From Sulfurospirillum arsenophilum NBRC 109478 (lineage in GTDB: Bacteria; Campylobacterota; Campylobacteria; Campylobacterales; Sulfurospirillaceae), in NCBI RefSeq assembly GCF_000813345.1, contig NZ_BBQF01000001.1, positions 744,001-808,000 of the forward strand: a DNA stretch of 64,000 bases, given 5' to 3'. The notes beneath the pieces were generated by a model that did no database searches, was not told the DNA's origin, and saw only the letters and a list, made by a program, of their open reading frames with translations. Positions 1 to 9,656 of the stretch are shown here, in pieces. The number at the start of each line of letters is the position of its first letter. Within the stretch, counting starts at the first letter, position 1. Made by a program: the position numbers and the translations under genes.

Positions 1-89
1 TTGTAAGATTCAAGGCTTAGTGCTTCGTTTTTGTAGGTACAACCACTAAAAATTAACAGTGTCATAGCTACGAAAAAGAGATATTTCAT
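1..89 (-). CDS. Lipoprotein, N-terminal part only (runs off the window)
   Basis: Reading the minus strand from an ATG at 87-89 gives MKYLFFVAMTLLIFSGC followed by TYKNEALSLESY before the window edge. A short charged start, a hydrophobic stretch and the lipobox IFSGC predict a signal-peptidase II lipoprotein with Cys17 as the lipidated residue. A strong ribosome binding site (GAGGAG) lies six to seven bases upstream of the ATG. It is transcribed divergently from nadK. Only about 29 residues are visible, so the family cannot be named. Confidence 0.72.
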   Translation of the reverse strand, partial: MKYLFFVAMTLLIFSGCTYKNEALSLESY

Positions 90-125
90 TGTAGTACTCC
101 TCGTATATGACCCCTTGAAGAGGTC

Positions 126-131
126 TATAAT
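126..131 (+). promoter_or_regulatory. Candidate -10 element (TATAAT) for nadK
   Basis: A perfect TATAAT lies about 58 bases upstream of the nadK ATG in the divergent gap between the lipoprotein and nadK. A second AT-rich candidate (GCATAAT, near 146-152) follows it. No convincing -35 hexamer is seen, which is common in Campylobacterota promoters. Just upstream, 107-125 holds an imperfect dyad (GACCcC...GaGGTC). This is pattern matching only. Confidence 0.4.
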
Positions 132-188
132 ATTGGCGAATTATAGCATAATCGCTGATTAATAAAAGACACGCTAGAATGAGTTATC

Positions 189-1064
189 ATGAAAATAACC
201 AATCATACTCAAAAATTAACCACTATTTCTGCTGTTGGTCTTGTGAGCAAACCCAACGATGGTACGCTTATGGACTACGTACAAGAGATTGAAGTGGCAT
301 TGCAAAAACATGGCGTAAAACTGCTTATCGAAGAGAAGAGTGCCCAAGCGTTAGGTTGCGTTGGTGTTAGCTTCAAGCAGATGTGCGCCCAAAGTGATTT
401 CCTTATCTCCCTAGGCGGTGATGGCACTTTGATCTCATTGTGCCGAAGAAGTTTTACCTACCATAAGCCTGTTCTTGGAATTTATGCTGGGCAATTAGGC
501 TTTTTAACCGATATTCAGACCGATGAAATCAGCCATTTTATTGAAGAACTCTTTGTGGGAAATTACCGTATTGATACGCGTATGATGCTCGAAGTCTCTT
601 TACATGTAAACGGTAAAATTGAAAAAGTAGTCGCCTTTAATGACATAGTTTTGTCACGTTCCAAAATCTCACATATGAGCAATATCAAAGCTTTTGTAGA
701 TGGAAAACTTTTTAATTCCTATTATGGGGATGGGCTCATCGTTTCAACGCCTACAGGCTCAACTGCGTACAATCTTTCAGCAGGTGGCCCCGTTGTTTAT
801 CCGCTCACCGAAGCATTAATTTTAACACCAATTTGTCCGCACTCACTCTCTCAGAGACCATTGGTTTTACCGGTTGATTTTGAAGTCTCATTTGAAAGTG
901 ATGGTGATACGGTCATTGTTGTAGATGGACAAGACACCTATACGATGAATGAGGTTGAACGTGTTAGCGTTCGCATTGCAAAGCAAGGTGCAGAGCTTAT
1001 TCACAGTTTAGATCGGGATTATTTTGAAATATTGAAAAAGAAATTGCATTGGGGGCATGTGTGA
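189..1064 (+). CDS. nadK: NAD kinase
   Basis: The gene encodes a 291-residue cytoplasmic NAD kinase that phosphorylates NAD to NADP using ATP or polyphosphate. The family signature SLGGDGTLIS near residues 74-83 carries the GGDGT phosphate-binding and catalytic motif, and the second conserved block, GDGLIVSTPTGSTAYNLSAGG, lies near residues 180-200. Length is normal for bacterial NadK. It is the first gene of a plus-strand run and its TGA overlaps the likely GTG start of recN by four bases, so the two are probably translationally coupled. The same nadK-recN pairing is recalled from Campylobacter jejuni. One copy of the TTTACATGTAAA palindrome (599-610) lies inside the gene and encodes Leu-His-Val-Asn. 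Confidence 0.95.
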   Translation: MKITNHTQKLTTISAVGLVSKPNDGTLMDYVQEIEVALQKHGVKLLIEEKSAQALGCVGVSFKQMCAQSDFLISLGGDGTLISLCRRSFTYHKPVLGIYAGQLGFLTDIQTDEISHFIEELFVGNYRIDTRMMLEVSLHVNGKIEKVVAFNDIVLSRSKISHMSNIKAFVDGKLFNSYYGDGLIVSTPTGSTAYNLSAGGPVVYPLTEALILTPICPHSLSQRPLVLPVDFEVSFESDGDTVIVVDGQDTYTMNEVERVSVRIAKQGAELIHSLDRDYFEILKKKLHWGHV

Positions 1065-2602
1065 TAGAGCGATTATTGATTAAAAATCATCTCTCTTTTG
1101 CTGAGTGTGATATAGAGTTTAAAAAAGGTTTAGTGGTTTTTAGTGGACCAAGTGGCGCTGGTAAATCAGTGCTGATGCAAGGGCTTCTTTCTTTGTTTGG
1201 GTATGGCGATGTGCATGCCGATGTCATTGAAGCGGTTGTGGGTAAAAAACTTGGTCTTGATGCCTTTGGTTTTGAAGAGGAAGAGCCAAATATTTTTAAA
1301 TTTCTCAAAGCTAAAAATGCACGATATTTCATTAACTCTCAAGCCGTTTCAAAAAAAGGAATGGTGGAACTCTCGCGTACTTTTGTGAATTATCTCTCGG
1401 TCAAAGACAACAGTGAATTTGAAAATAGCCGTCTTTTAGGCTTATTGGATGGTGTATGTGCCAGCAAAGAACCTTCACATACAGAATATGTGAGTAAATT
1501 TGAAACATTATTCACTGAATATAAAACACTTAAAGAAGAGCTAAATCGCATCGAAGCTGAAGAGAAAAAAGTTGAAGATCTCAAAGAGTTTGCACGCTTT
1601 GAAATTGCTAAAATTGATGAGGTTTCTCCAAAAATTGGTGAAGATGAAGAACTTGTGAGTTTTAAAAAATCACTCTCCAAAAAAGAGAAGATCGAAGCGG
1701 CGATGCAAAAAGCAGGTGCTATCTTTGAACTTGAGGGAAGTGTCATCGAAGTTTTAAATCTCATTGAAACCGATAACAGCTTTTTTGATGCCTGCATGAA
1801 TGAGTTACGCCTTGTCTTTGAAAAGCAAAATGAAACCTTAGAAGCACTCGAAGAGATCGATGTAGAGTCACTTTTAGATCGCATCGAAAAGATCGCACAA
1901 CTCAAAAAACGTTATGGCTCGATTGAAGAGGCGTTAGCGCATAAACAAAAACGTCAAGAAGAGTTGGCACGGTATGAAAATATCGCTTTTGAGAAAGCTC
2001 AATTGGAAAAAGAGGTTGCAAAATTTGAAAGTAATGTCAAAATTCAAAGCCTTAAAATCAGCGAAACGCGTCAAAAATACCTATCTCTTTTAGAAACACG
2101 TCTGAATGACTACCTTTCACAGCTTTATATGCCTTCTTTGCAGTTGCGTTTAGAAGAGGGTGTTCTTAACGAATTGGGGTTTGATGCATTACATGTAAAC
2201 CTAGGAAAGGTTGATCTTAAAAAGATCAGCTCTGGTGAATACAACCGTGTACGCCTTGCGTTTTTAGCGACTCATAATGAGTTTTTGCTCTCAGGTGGAG
2301 GCGTTTTGATCTTAGATGAGATTGATGCAAACCTGAGTGGAAAAGAGTCTATGAGTGTTGCTACTGTGCTCAAAACGCTCTCATCCAAGTACCAAATCTT
2401 TGCGATTTCACATCAACCACAGCTCTCTTCCCGTGCAGATCAGCACTTCTTGGTCATCAAAGATGCTTTACATGTAAGCCGCGTTCTACCTCTTGGCGAA
2501 GAGGAGCGTATTGTCGAATTAGCACGCATGGTGAGTGGTGAAAATGTGAGTGAAGAGGCGATTGTCTTTGCTAAATCCCTTTTAGAGAGTGCAAATTTGT
2601 AA
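1061..2602 (+). CDS. recN: DNA repair ATPase RecN (short campylobacterial form)
   Basis: RecN is an SMC-like ATPase that acts at double-strand breaks. The P-loop GPSGAGKS lies near residue 30, a long charged heptad-rich segment follows (about 150-345), then an ABC-signature-like [12 protein letters not shown], a Walker B strand [10 protein letters not shown] and an H-loop AISHQ near the C terminus. At about 513 residues it is a little shorter than the usual 550. An in-frame TTG at 1049 is possible, but GTG at 1061 sits at a better distance from a GGGGG Shine-Dalgarno and gives a GTGA overlap with nadK, so I prefer it. Two palindromes (decamers at 2189 and 2468) fall inside the gene, both read as Leu-His-Val. 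Confidence 0.88.
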   Translation: MIERLLIKNHLSFAECDIEFKKGLVVFSGPSGAGKSVLMQGLLSLFGYGDVHADVIEAVVGKKLGLDAFGFEEEEPNIFKFLKAKNARYFINSQAVSKKGMVELSRTFVNYLSVKDNSEFENSRLLGLLDGVCASKEPSHTEYVSKFETLFTEYKTLKEELNRIEAEEKKVEDLKEFARFEIAKIDEVSPKIGEDEELVSFKKSLSKKEKIEAAMQKAGAIFELEGSVIEVLNLIETDNSFFDACMNELRLVFEKQNETLEALEEIDVESLLDRIEKIAQLKKRYGSIEEALAHKQKRQEELARYENIAFEKAQLEKEVAKFESNVKIQSLKISETRQKYLSLLETRLNDYLSQLYMPSLQLRLEEGVLNELGFDALHVNLGKVDLKKISSGEYNRVRLAFLATHNEFLLSGGGVLILDEIDANLSGKESMSVATVLKTLSSKYQIFAISHQPQLSSRADQHFLVIKDALHVSRVLPLGEEERIVELARMVSGENVSEEAIVFAKSLLESANL

Positions 2603-2703
2603 CATTTTTTTTGAACTTCATTTCTGCTTGTTGTAAAAATCATACGAATATCATACCTTTGCTTTACTCTGCGTGTAGAGTTTACATTTATGAGGAGGTT
2701 TGT

Positions 2704-4353
2704 ATGCAAACTTGGCAACAAGTTTATGCGCCTATTGGTGGTAGTTTAGGGTTATCGGCATTAGTTGCGCTTATCCCAATCGTTTTTTTCTTCTTAGCAC
2801 TTGCTGTGTTTAGAATGAAAGGTCATTTCGCGGCAACTATTACATTGGCGCTTTCTATGATAGTCGCTGTAGTGGCATTTGGAATGCCTGCGGATATGGC
2901 ATTTGCTTCAGCAGGGTATGGCTTTTTATATGGCCTTTGGCCTATTGCTTGGATTATCGTAGCATCGGTTTTCCTTTACAAGCTAACGGTTAAAAGTGGG
3001 CAATTTGGAATTATTCGTAACTCCATCCTTGGCATTACAGACGATCAGCGTATCCAAGTTATCCTTATTGGTTTTGCCTTTGGTGCATTTCTAGAGGGTG
3101 CTGCGGGTTTTGGTGCGCCTGTTGCGATTACAGCAGCTATCCTTGTTGGACTTGGTTTTCAACCACTTTATGCTGCAGGACTTTGTTTGATTGCTAACAC
3201 TGCTCCAGTTGCGTTTGGTGCTTTGGGTATTCCTATCTTGGTAGCTGGTAAAATCACAGGTATTGATCCTTTCTTGGTTGGTGCAATGGCTGGACGACAG
3301 CTTCCATTCCTTTCTATTCTCATTCCCCTTTGGATTGTAGCAATGATGGATGGTTGGAGAGGTGTTAAAGAAGTATGGCCAGCGGCTCTTGTAGCGGGCG
3401 GTAGTTTTGCACTTTCACAATATGCAACTTCTAACTTCATCGGACCAGAGTTACCCGATGTAACCTCTGCAATCCTTTCTATCGTCTCTTTAACTGTTTT
3501 CTTGAAATTCTGGAAACCAAAAAATGTTATGAAAGGTCATGTTTCTGCTGACCTTGAAAAAGAGACACAAAAAGCACATACAGGCGGAGAAGTTCTTAAA
3601 GCATGGTCACCGTTTATCATTCTTTCCATTATGGTAACGATTTGGACGACCAATGCCTTTAAAGCGTATTTTGCTAAAGGTGCCATTATGGCTGGAACGA
3701 TTTTTAACTTTGAGTTTACAAGTATTAGCAATGCTATTTACAAAATGGCGCCTATCGTGGCACAGCCTACAAACTTTAAAGTTATTTATACATTCAACCC
3801 TATTTCGGCAACGGGAACAGCGATTTTCTTTGCTGCGATTATCTCTATGTTCGTATTGCGTGTGAATGTTCAAACAGCGATTAAAACGATGGGCGAAACA
3901 CTCTTTGAGCTTAAATGGGCTATTTTGTCGATCGGTATGGTTTTAGGTTTTGCTTTTGTCATGAACTACTCAGGTATGTCAACAACCATGGCACTTGTGC
4001 TTGCAAACACAGGATTCTTGTTCCCATTCTTCTCTCCAATTTTAGGTTGGTTGGGCGTGTTCTTGACAGGTTCAGATACATCATCCAATGCACTTTTCTG
4101 CGGATTACAACAAAATACAGCACAACAACTTGGATTGAATGAAACCTTGATGGTTACCGCTAATACAACCGGTGGTGTTTGTGGTAAGATGATTTCTCCA
4201 CAATCTATTTCGATTGCATGTGCGTCTGCAGGTATTGTTGGAAAAGAGTCAGACCTCTTTAGATTTACGGTTAAACACAGTTTAATTCTGGTCACCATTA
4301 TGGGCTTAATGACGATGGCACAAGCATACATTTTTACGTGGATGATTCCTTAA
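2704..4353 (+). CDS. lctP: L-lactate permease (LctP family)
   Basis: This is a 549-residue polytopic inner-membrane protein of the LctP family, which imports lactate with protons. The start at 2704 ([13 protein letters not shown]) is chosen because it follows a strong GAGGAGGT; the longer in-frame opening from 2611 lacks family similarity. Family hallmarks include the alternating hydrophobic segments and the conserved [16 protein letters not shown] stretch near residues 120-135, and late [10 protein letters not shown] and [10 protein letters not shown] blocks. Lactate is a preferred donor in this group, so the gene fits the respiratory content of the window. It stands alone between recN and the GGDEF gene, where the gene order I recall from C. 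jejuni has no permease, so it looks inserted. Confidence 0.93.
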   Translation: MQTWQQVYAPIGGSLGLSALVALIPIVFFFLALAVFRMKGHFAATITLALSMIVAVVAFGMPADMAFASAGYGFLYGLWPIAWIIVASVFLYKLTVKSGQFGIIRNSILGITDDQRIQVILIGFAFGAFLEGAAGFGAPVAITAAILVGLGFQPLYAAGLCLIANTAPVAFGALGIPILVAGKITGIDPFLVGAMAGRQLPFLSILIPLWIVAMMDGWRGVKEVWPAALVAGGSFALSQYATSNFIGPELPDVTSAILSIVSLTVFLKFWKPKNVMKGHVSADLEKETQKAHTGGEVLKAWSPFIILSIMVTIWTTNAFKAYFAKGAIMAGTIFNFEFTSISNAIYKMAPIVAQPTNFKVIYTFNPISATGTAIFFAAIISMFVLRVNVQTAIKTMGETLFELKWAILSIGMVLGFAFVMNYSGMSTTMALVLANTGFLFPFFSPILGWLGVFLTGSDTSSNALFCGLQQNTAQQLGLNETLMVTANTTGGVCGKMISPQSISIACASAGIVGKESDLFRFTVKHSLILVTIMGLMTMAQAYIFTWMIP

Positions 4354-4380
4354 ATTTTCGTTAGCGTAAAATACTTCTTA

Positions 4381-4412
4381 GGCGGTGGTTTGATCCTCCA
4401 CCGCCACCTCTT
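4381..4412 (+). terminator. Hairpin downstream of lctP
   Basis: GGCGGTGG (4381-4388) and CCACCGCC (4398-4405) form a perfect eight-base-pair GC-rich stem with a nine-base loop, starting 28 bases after the lctP stop. The following tract (ACCTCTTT) is only partly T-rich, so termination may be incomplete. Confidence 0.55.
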
Positions 4413-4479
4413 TAGAAAACTCCCAAAAAATTTATGTTACAATTAAAACTAACTTAACATGTAATAATTAGGATAATTG

Positions 4480-5733
4480 ATGGCACGCGAAAAGATTTTA
4501 ATTGTAGAAGATAATAAAGCACTTTCAAAACTCATCATGAAAAAGATGGAATCCAATCTTGATTTTGATGTAGATGTGGCGCATAGTTTTGAAGAGGCAC
4601 AAAATCTTGTGGAAAAAAACAGTGATTACTTTGTTGCCCTTTTAGACCTCAATCTTCCTGATGCCCCTGATGGTGAAGTGGTCGATATGATTTTATCGTA
4701 CAAAATCCCCTCAATTGTTCTTACTGGCTCCATGGATAAAGAAGTACGCGAAAAGATTTTGAAAAAAGATGTTATTGATTATGTCTATAAAGGCAATATT
4801 GATGATGTTAATTATATTTTTATGCTCATCGAACGTCTTCATAAAAATCGTGATATCAAAGTGATGATTGTGGATGATTCGATAGCAACACGTGCACAAA
4901 TAAAATCTCTGTTGCAACATCAAATGTTTAAAGTTCTCGTTGCCGCACATGGCGAAGAAGCACTGGTCTTCTTGCAGGACAATCCCGATATTAAACTGAT
5001 TCTGACAGATTATCAAATGCCTGTAATTGATGGCGTTGAACTCACCAAAGAAGTACGCAAGCTTTACAGTAAAAATGAACTCTCTATCATTGCCATGACA
5101 GGAACTAGCACGGATCTTATCTCTGCAAAATTTCTAAAAATTGGAGCAAATGATTTTATCAATAAGCCTTTTACCAGAGAAGAGATTGCGTGTCGCATCA
5201 ACAATTCACTGGATGCCTTAGAGTACATAGCGAAAATTGAAGATATGGCACAAAATGATTTTTTAAGCGGTCTTGCCAACAGACGCTATTTTTTTGATGC
5301 GATGAAAGAGTATTTTAAAGAGGCTAAGAAAAAAAATGAGCCGTTTGCTTTAGGATTGATTGATCTGGATAGTTTTAAACAGATCAATGATACGTTAGGG
5401 CATCATGTGGGGGATACTGTCATTGTTGAACTTGCCAAAACACTCCAAAAGCATTTGACACATGAGCATTTCCTTGCACGTTTAGGTGGCGATGAATTTT
5501 GTGTGGTACTTAAAAATATTGACCAAAAAAAGGCATTGGAGTTTTTTATCAAACTTAAAAGTGCCATTGCTAGTGTACATATTAAAACCAAAGAGAAAAA
5601 AGATCTCAACATCTCTGTTTCTATTGGAGTGACTTTTGGTGATTTGGGAAGTGTGGAAGAGATGATTAATCAAGCAGATAAAGCACTCTATGTTGCAAAG
5701 AAAAATGGCAAAAATAGAGTTGAGGTTGCTTAA
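4480..5733 (+). CDS. Response regulator with two receivers and a GGDEF domain (CbrR-like)
   Basis: The 417-residue cytoplasmic protein has a receiver (about 1-120; phospho-acceptor region ALLDLNLPD), a second receiver (about 125-245; LILTDYQMPVIDG) and a C-terminal GGDEF diguanylate cyclase (about 255-417) with an intact RLGGDEF active site. No RxxD inhibitory site is seen five residues before GGDEF, so product inhibition may be weak. ATG at 4480 is preferred to the TTG at 4477. The REC-REC-GGDEF order and position between recN and tatD match what I recall of C. jejuni CbrR, a bile-resistance regulator. The stop codon TAA shares its last base with the ATG of tatD. Confidence 0.87.
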   Translation: MAREKILIVEDNKALSKLIMKKMESNLDFDVDVAHSFEEAQNLVEKNSDYFVALLDLNLPDAPDGEVVDMILSYKIPSIVLTGSMDKEVREKILKKDVIDYVYKGNIDDVNYIFMLIERLHKNRDIKVMIVDDSIATRAQIKSLLQHQMFKVLVAAHGEEALVFLQDNPDIKLILTDYQMPVIDGVELTKEVRKLYSKNELSIIAMTGTSTDLISAKFLKIGANDFINKPFTREEIACRINNSLDALEYIAKIEDMAQNDFLSGLANRRYFFDAMKEYFKEAKKKNEPFALGLIDLDSFKQINDTLGHHVGDTVIVELAKTLQKHLTHEHFLARLGGDEFCVVLKNIDQKKALEFFIKLKSAIASVHIKTKEKKDLNISVSIGVTFGDLGSVEEMINQADKALYVAKKNGKNRVEVA

Positions 5734-6533
5734 TGATTATTGATACCCACTGTCATTTAGATGATGCTCGTTTTCGCGACGATGTGGATGCTGTTATACA
5801 AAAAGCTTATGAACAAGGTGTACAAGGCATCATTATTCCTGGAGCAGATATTGACGATTTAGGTTATGCCCAAGAGCTTGCTCATCGTTATGAACATATC
5901 TTTTTTGCAGCAGGTATTCATCCCTATCACCATGAACAATATGACGAAAAAATTCTTAGAACTTTTTTGAAAGATGAAAAATGTATTGCCGTAGGAGAGT
6001 GCGGTTTGGATTATTTTAGACTTCCTGAAGATGCAGAAGAAAAGCACGCCGAAAAGCAAATACAACAAGAAATTTTTGCTAAACAGATTGCTTTAGCACG
6101 AGAGATAAAGAAGCCTTTAATCGTTCATATTCGTGATGCCAATGAAGACAGTAGACGCCTTTTAGTGGAAGGCAAGGCACACGAAGTAGGCGGTGTTTTA
6201 CACTGTTATAACGCTTCAAAGCATCTTTTAGATTTGGCCAATAGTGATTTTTATTTTGGTATTGGTGGCGTTTTAACCTTTAAAAATGCGAAAAATTTAG
6301 TAGAAGTTTTACCTCTCATTCCCAAAGAGAAATTACTGCTTGAAACCGACGCTCCTTACCTAACACCCATGCCATATCGAGGAGAGCGCAATGAGCCAGC
6401 TTATACACTTTTGGTCGCAGAAAAGATGGCTGAACTTTTAAATATGAGTGTCACTGAACTTCACAATTTGACCTCAAAAAATGCTTTTACACTCTTTAAA
6501 GCTTTGGAAAAGATAAAGTTAGCTACAATCTAA
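5733..6533 (+). CDS. tatD: TatD-family metal-dependent hydrolase
   Basis: This 266-residue protein belongs to the TatD amidohydrolase superfamily, whose members are 3'-5' DNA exonucleases or related hydrolases. The HxH metal ligands are in the opening MIIDTHCHLDD, a catalytic Glu is in AVGECGLDYF (near residue 90), a His is in VHIRDA, and the C-terminal Asp is in LLETDAPYLTP. Length is typical. The start overlaps the stop of the GGDEF gene by one base (TAATG), which implies translational coupling. Substrate cannot be inferred from sequence. Confidence 0.9.
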   Translation: MIIDTHCHLDDARFRDDVDAVIQKAYEQGVQGIIIPGADIDDLGYAQELAHRYEHIFFAAGIHPYHHEQYDEKILRTFLKDEKCIAVGECGLDYFRLPEDAEEKHAEKQIQQEIFAKQIALAREIKKPLIVHIRDANEDSRRLLVEGKAHEVGGVLHCYNASKHLLDLANSDFYFGIGGVLTFKNAKNLVEVLPLIPKEKLLLETDAPYLTPMPYRGERNEPAYTLLVAEKMAELLNMSVTELHNLTSKNAFTLFKALEKIKLATI

Positions 6534-6559
6534 AGTAAATTAAGAGATAAAGGAGAGGC

Positions 6560-7804
6560 ATGTATAAGGTTTTTTTAACCCTTTTTCTTCTGTTTCAGAG
6601 TCTCCATGCGTTTTTAAATACCGACAATAACTACGAAAAACAACTTACCGCCCTTAAAAATTTCGATCTTCCAAATACCTTTTTGAAAGATTCCATTTTC
6701 ATCTCAATGAATGAAGATGTCGAAATTTATAAGACAAAGCACTTCTTGCGCGAGCTAGAAAGCGGTGATAGGTTTGTTCCCGTTTTACAAAAAAAGATGA
6801 AAGAAGCTGGCGTTCCACCAGAGTTTTTATACCTTGCAATGACAGAGTCTAGTTTTGATCCTTTTTCATCTTCTTCCGCGAAGGCTTCAGGTATTTGGCA
6901 ATTCATTCCTGAAACAGCTCGCCGTTATGGTTTAGTGGAAAATGCTTATGTTGATGAGAGACGTGATCCTATTAAATCAACAGAAGCGGCAATTGTTTAT
7001 TTACAACGACTCCATGACCTTTTTGGTAAGTGGTATCTCGCAGCATTAGCCTATAATTGTGGTGAAGGCACTGTCACTAAGGCAATCGCCAAAGCAGGTA
7101 CAGATGATATTAATGTTCTCTTAGATGAGAGCCAAAAGTACCTTCCCAAGGAAAGCAGACTTTACATTCGCAAAATTTTGATGATGAGCTTTATTTCGGG
7201 CAGTACAGACATTATGCTTGACAATGGCTCTGAATACCTTTTAAATAGAGCCAATAATGCAACTTTCGTTTCAGTTCCAGTTCCAAGTGGTACACATCTT
7301 AAGGATGTATCTGAAACGATTGGTATCTCGTTACGCGAACTAAAATCGTACAATCCACATCTTAAACATGCGTTTACCTCTCCTATTGGGACAAAGAGCT
7401 ACCTTTACATTCCGCAAGATCGCCAAGTTGTGTTTACCCAAAATTTTGATCAAACTAAACAGCCTCAAAAATATGCTGTTTATACTGCCCAAAAAGGGGA
7501 CTCTCTTCAAAGTGTTGCTAAAAAATATGGTATGAGTTCTCAGTCTTTAATGGATCTCAATAGTTTCAAAACTGCTAACCTCAAACCAAAAACTGAAATT
7601 ATTGTGCCGATGGGTTCAGCGATGCCTGTAATTGCATCTGCACCTTCTGGTAGTGCTGAGAAAATGTATATTATTAAAGCGGGCGATACCATTGAGACGG
7701 TATCAAAAAAATACGATGTCCCTGTAGCCCAATTGCTCAAAGCTAATAATAAAAAGAATGCACTTGTGAAAGTGGGAGAGAGTATTGTCATTCCAAAAAA
7801 CTAG
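6560..7804 (+). CDS. mltD: Membrane-bound lytic murein transglycosylase, MltD-like, two LysM domains
   Basis: The 414-residue exported enzyme cleaves peptidoglycan glycan strands. A signal peptide occupies about residues 1-18 (MYKVFLTLFLLFQSLHAF). The SLT fold spans roughly 85-210, with the catalytic Glu in LAMTESSFDP and the family blocks ASGIWQFIPETARRYG and ALAYNCGEG. Two LysM peptidoglycan-binding repeats follow at about 312-355 (YTAQKGDSLQSVAKKY) and 367-413 (IKAGDTIETVSKKY). A GGAGAGG ribosome binding site precedes the ATG. The 3' end overlaps rlpA by 20 bases, and the pair likely works together in cell-wall remodelling. Confidence 0.9.
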   Translation: MYKVFLTLFLLFQSLHAFLNTDNNYEKQLTALKNFDLPNTFLKDSIFISMNEDVEIYKTKHFLRELESGDRFVPVLQKKMKEAGVPPEFLYLAMTESSFDPFSSSSAKASGIWQFIPETARRYGLVENAYVDERRDPIKSTEAAIVYLQRLHDLFGKWYLAALAYNCGEGTVTKAIAKAGTDDINVLLDESQKYLPKESRLYIRKILMMSFISGSTDIMLDNGSEYLLNRANNATFVSVPVPSGTHLKDVSETIGISLRELKSYNPHLKHAFTSPIGTKSYLYIPQDRQVVFTQNFDQTKQPQKYAVYTAQKGDSLQSVAKKYGMSSQSLMDLNSFKTANLKPKTEIIVPMGSAMPVIASAPSGSAEKMYIIKAGDTIETVSKKYDVPVAQLLKANNKKNALVKVGESIVIPKN

Positions 7805-8585
7805 TGGATTAAGCCTTTGTGTCATCATGCTTTTGTCTTTTTATGGATGTGCTTCTAAAAACGATAGTCATGCTTATCGTGGTCCAAGGCCTACCCCAAC
7901 AATGGCTGCACCTGAGGGTAGCGGAGCTATTAATGACTCGGCTGCAATGCATAGAGCCACGATGAGACCTTATACCATTGATGGTAAATCGTATACTCCA
8001 ACAATGGTGAGTGTTGGGGATTATTTTAGTGGAATTTCGAGTTGGTACGGTAAAGATTTTCATGGTAAAAAAACTTCTAATGGTGAAGTGTATAATATGT
8101 ATGAAATGACCGCAGCACATAAAACACTCCCTATGAATACGATGCTTAAAGTCACCAATCTTAAAAACAGTAAGAGTATTGTGGTACGCGTCAATGATCG
8201 TGGCCCTTTTGTAGGTACACGTATGATTGACCTTTCGTATACTGCAGCAACTCGCATTGATCTTGTTGCCAATGGAACAGGACCCGTAGGGATTGAAGTT
8301 ATCGGTTTTGCCGGTGTGGTCGCACCTGCAGGTGCGCCAAAACAGAGTGTCGTCGAGACAGATTATCTCATCCAAATTGGCGCATTTAGAAATAAAGAGG
8401 GCGCAACAAGGTTTGCTCAAAGCAATATGAATGTCAATAATCGCTACAATGCAATTATTAAAGAAGGAACATTTGAAAATGAGCCGATATATCGTGTATG
8501 GCTCAAAGGATTTGGCAGTGAAGCTGAAGCCTCTGACTTTATTGCAAAAGGGCCGCATAAAGGCTCATTTATCGTAAGGGAATAA
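7785..8585 (+). CDS. rlpA: Septal-ring/rare lipoprotein A family (DPBB plus SPOR)
   Basis: The 266-residue lipoprotein has lipobox SFYGC near residue 22, a double-psi beta-barrel domain at about 80-175 (GISSWYGKDFHGKKTSNGE, VRVNDRGPF) and a C-terminal SPOR domain (about 190-264; YLIQIGAF, RVWLKGF) that binds denuded glycan at the division site. RlpA proteins are lytic transglycosylases in some species. The start is a TTG at 7785 with GGGAGAG upstream; it lies inside the end of the mltD-like gene. A 249-residue antisense opening across this gene is a shadow. Confidence 0.9.
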   Translation: MSFQKTSGLSLCVIMLLSFYGCASKNDSHAYRGPRPTPTMAAPEGSGAINDSAAMHRATMRPYTIDGKSYTPTMVSVGDYFSGISSWYGKDFHGKKTSNGEVYNMYEMTAAHKTLPMNTMLKVTNLKNSKSIVVRVNDRGPFVGTRMIDLSYTAATRIDLVANGTGPVGIEVIGFAGVVAPAGAPKQSVVETDYLIQIGAFRNKEGATRFAQSNMNVNNRYNAIIKEGTFENEPIYRVWLKGFGSEAEASDFIAKGPHKGSFIVRE

Positions 8586-8586
8586 A

Positions 8587-9159
8587 ATGCAGACATTACA
8601 ACGCATTACCAAAGAGACACACATCAGTGTTGAATTAGAGATTAATGGTACAGGAAAAGCAGTTATTGAGACGGGAATTGGTTTTTTTGACCATATGCTT
8701 GAAGCTTTTGCTAAACACTCTTTGATGGATTTGACGCTTACATGTAAAGGTGATACACACATTGATTTTCACCATAGTGTTGAAGATGTAGGTATTGTTT
8801 TAGGGCAAGCACTTCGTGCTTCTTTGTATCCTATTTCTGGTGTCGAGCGTTATGGGAATGCTGTTGTTGTGATGGATGAAGCCGCTGTTGAGTGCGCCTT
8901 GGATCTTAGTAATCGCCCTTACTTAGTCTATGATGTTGAGATGGAAGGTAAAGTGGGTGAGTTTGATGTCGAGCTTGCCGAAGAGTTTTTTAGGGCGCTC
9001 ATGGTCAATGCTGGCATTAGCGCACATATCGTTGCGCGTCGAGGTAAAAACAGACATCATCTTTTAGAAGCGGCGTTTAAAGCGTTTGCGGTAGCCCTTC
9101 GTCGAAGTTTAGTGAAAAATGAGCGTGTGGGAATTCCCAGTACAAAGGGTGTATTGTAA
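8587..9159 (+). CDS. hisB: Imidazoleglycerol-phosphate dehydratase, monofunctional
   Basis: The enzyme dehydrates imidazole glycerol phosphate in histidine synthesis. The metal-binding blocks GIGFFDHMLEAFAKHS (about 33-48), HHSVEDVGIVLGQAL (about 62-76) and RRGKNRHHLLEAAFKAFA (about 150-167) are intact. At 190 residues it has only the dehydratase domain, without the HAD phosphatase half found in bifunctional HisB of enterics and, as I recall, C. jejuni. It is placed between rlpA and kdsC, away from other his genes. One base separates it from the rlpA stop and it shares one base with kdsC, so it is part of the operon. A palindrome (decamer 8738) encodes Leu-Thr-Cys-Lys here. Confidence 0.94.
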   Translation: MQTLQRITKETHISVELEINGTGKAVIETGIGFFDHMLEAFAKHSLMDLTLTCKGDTHIDFHHSVEDVGIVLGQALRASLYPISGVERYGNAVVVMDEAAVECALDLSNRPYLVYDVEMEGKVGEFDVELAEEFFRALMVNAGISAHIVARRGKNRHHLLEAAFKAFAVALRRSLVKNERVGIPSTKGVL

Positions 9160-9656
9160 TGATTGAATTATTGGTCTTTGATGTCGATGGATGTCTCACA
9201 GATGGCGGCATTATGTATGGGAACGGCGATGCGGAAGAATTTAAAACCTTTAATGTTAAGGATGGTTTTGGCATTGTCTCATGGATGAAGCTTGGTCGTA
9301 AAACGGCAATCATTACGGGACGTAGTTCTCGCGTGGTAGACAAACGTGCAAAAGAGCTTGGCATCACTTACCTTTATCAAGATGTTAAAAATAAAAAAGC
9401 TGTTCTTCAAGAGATATTAGACAAAGAAGGGCTCAGTTTTGGACAGGTTGCTGCCATTGGGGATGATCTTAATGATTTATCTCTTTTAAAAGCTGTGGGG
9501 CTTTCGTTTGCTCCTGCTGATGCCTTGCCTATGGTTGTGAAATCAGTCGATATTGTATTGCAAAAAGAGGGCGGTAAAGCGGCGGTGCGAGAGATGATCG
9601 ACATTGTTGTTGAAAAAGAAAATTTGAGTGAGGCATTTGTAAAACTTTGGCTGTAA
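9159..9656 (+). CDS. kdsC: 3-deoxy-D-manno-octulosonate 8-phosphate phosphatase (KdsC-type HAD)
   Basis: This 165-residue HAD phosphatase removes phosphate from KDO-8-P on the way to lipopolysaccharide core. The nucleophile motif FDVDGCLTDGG is at residues 7-17, the Thr/Ser motif TGRSS is near 53, and the Mg-binding GDDLNDLSLL block is near 107-116. KdsC is normally a 160-190-residue tetramer, matching this length. It overlaps hisB at its start (TAATG) and lptC at its end, and lies immediately before the LPS transport genes, which supports the assignment over a generic HAD phosphatase. Confidence 0.88.
   Translation: MIELLVFDVDGCLTDGGIMYGNGDAEEFKTFNVKDGFGIVSWMKLGRKTAIITGRSSRVVDKRAKELGITYLYQDVKNKKAVLQEILDKEGLSFGQVAAIGDDLNDLSLLKAVGLSFAPADALPMVVKSVDIVLQKEGGKAAVREMIDIVVEKENLSEAFVKLWL

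Noticed and set aside
4453-4466. TTAACATGTAATAA as another palindrome copy
   Set aside because: It lacks symmetry beyond ACATGT and differs from the decamer, so it was not counted.
7809-8558. Minus-strand 249-codon open frame
   Set aside because: It is fully antisense to rlpA, has Cys/His-rich unlikely composition and no ribosome binding site; it is a shadow of a real gene.
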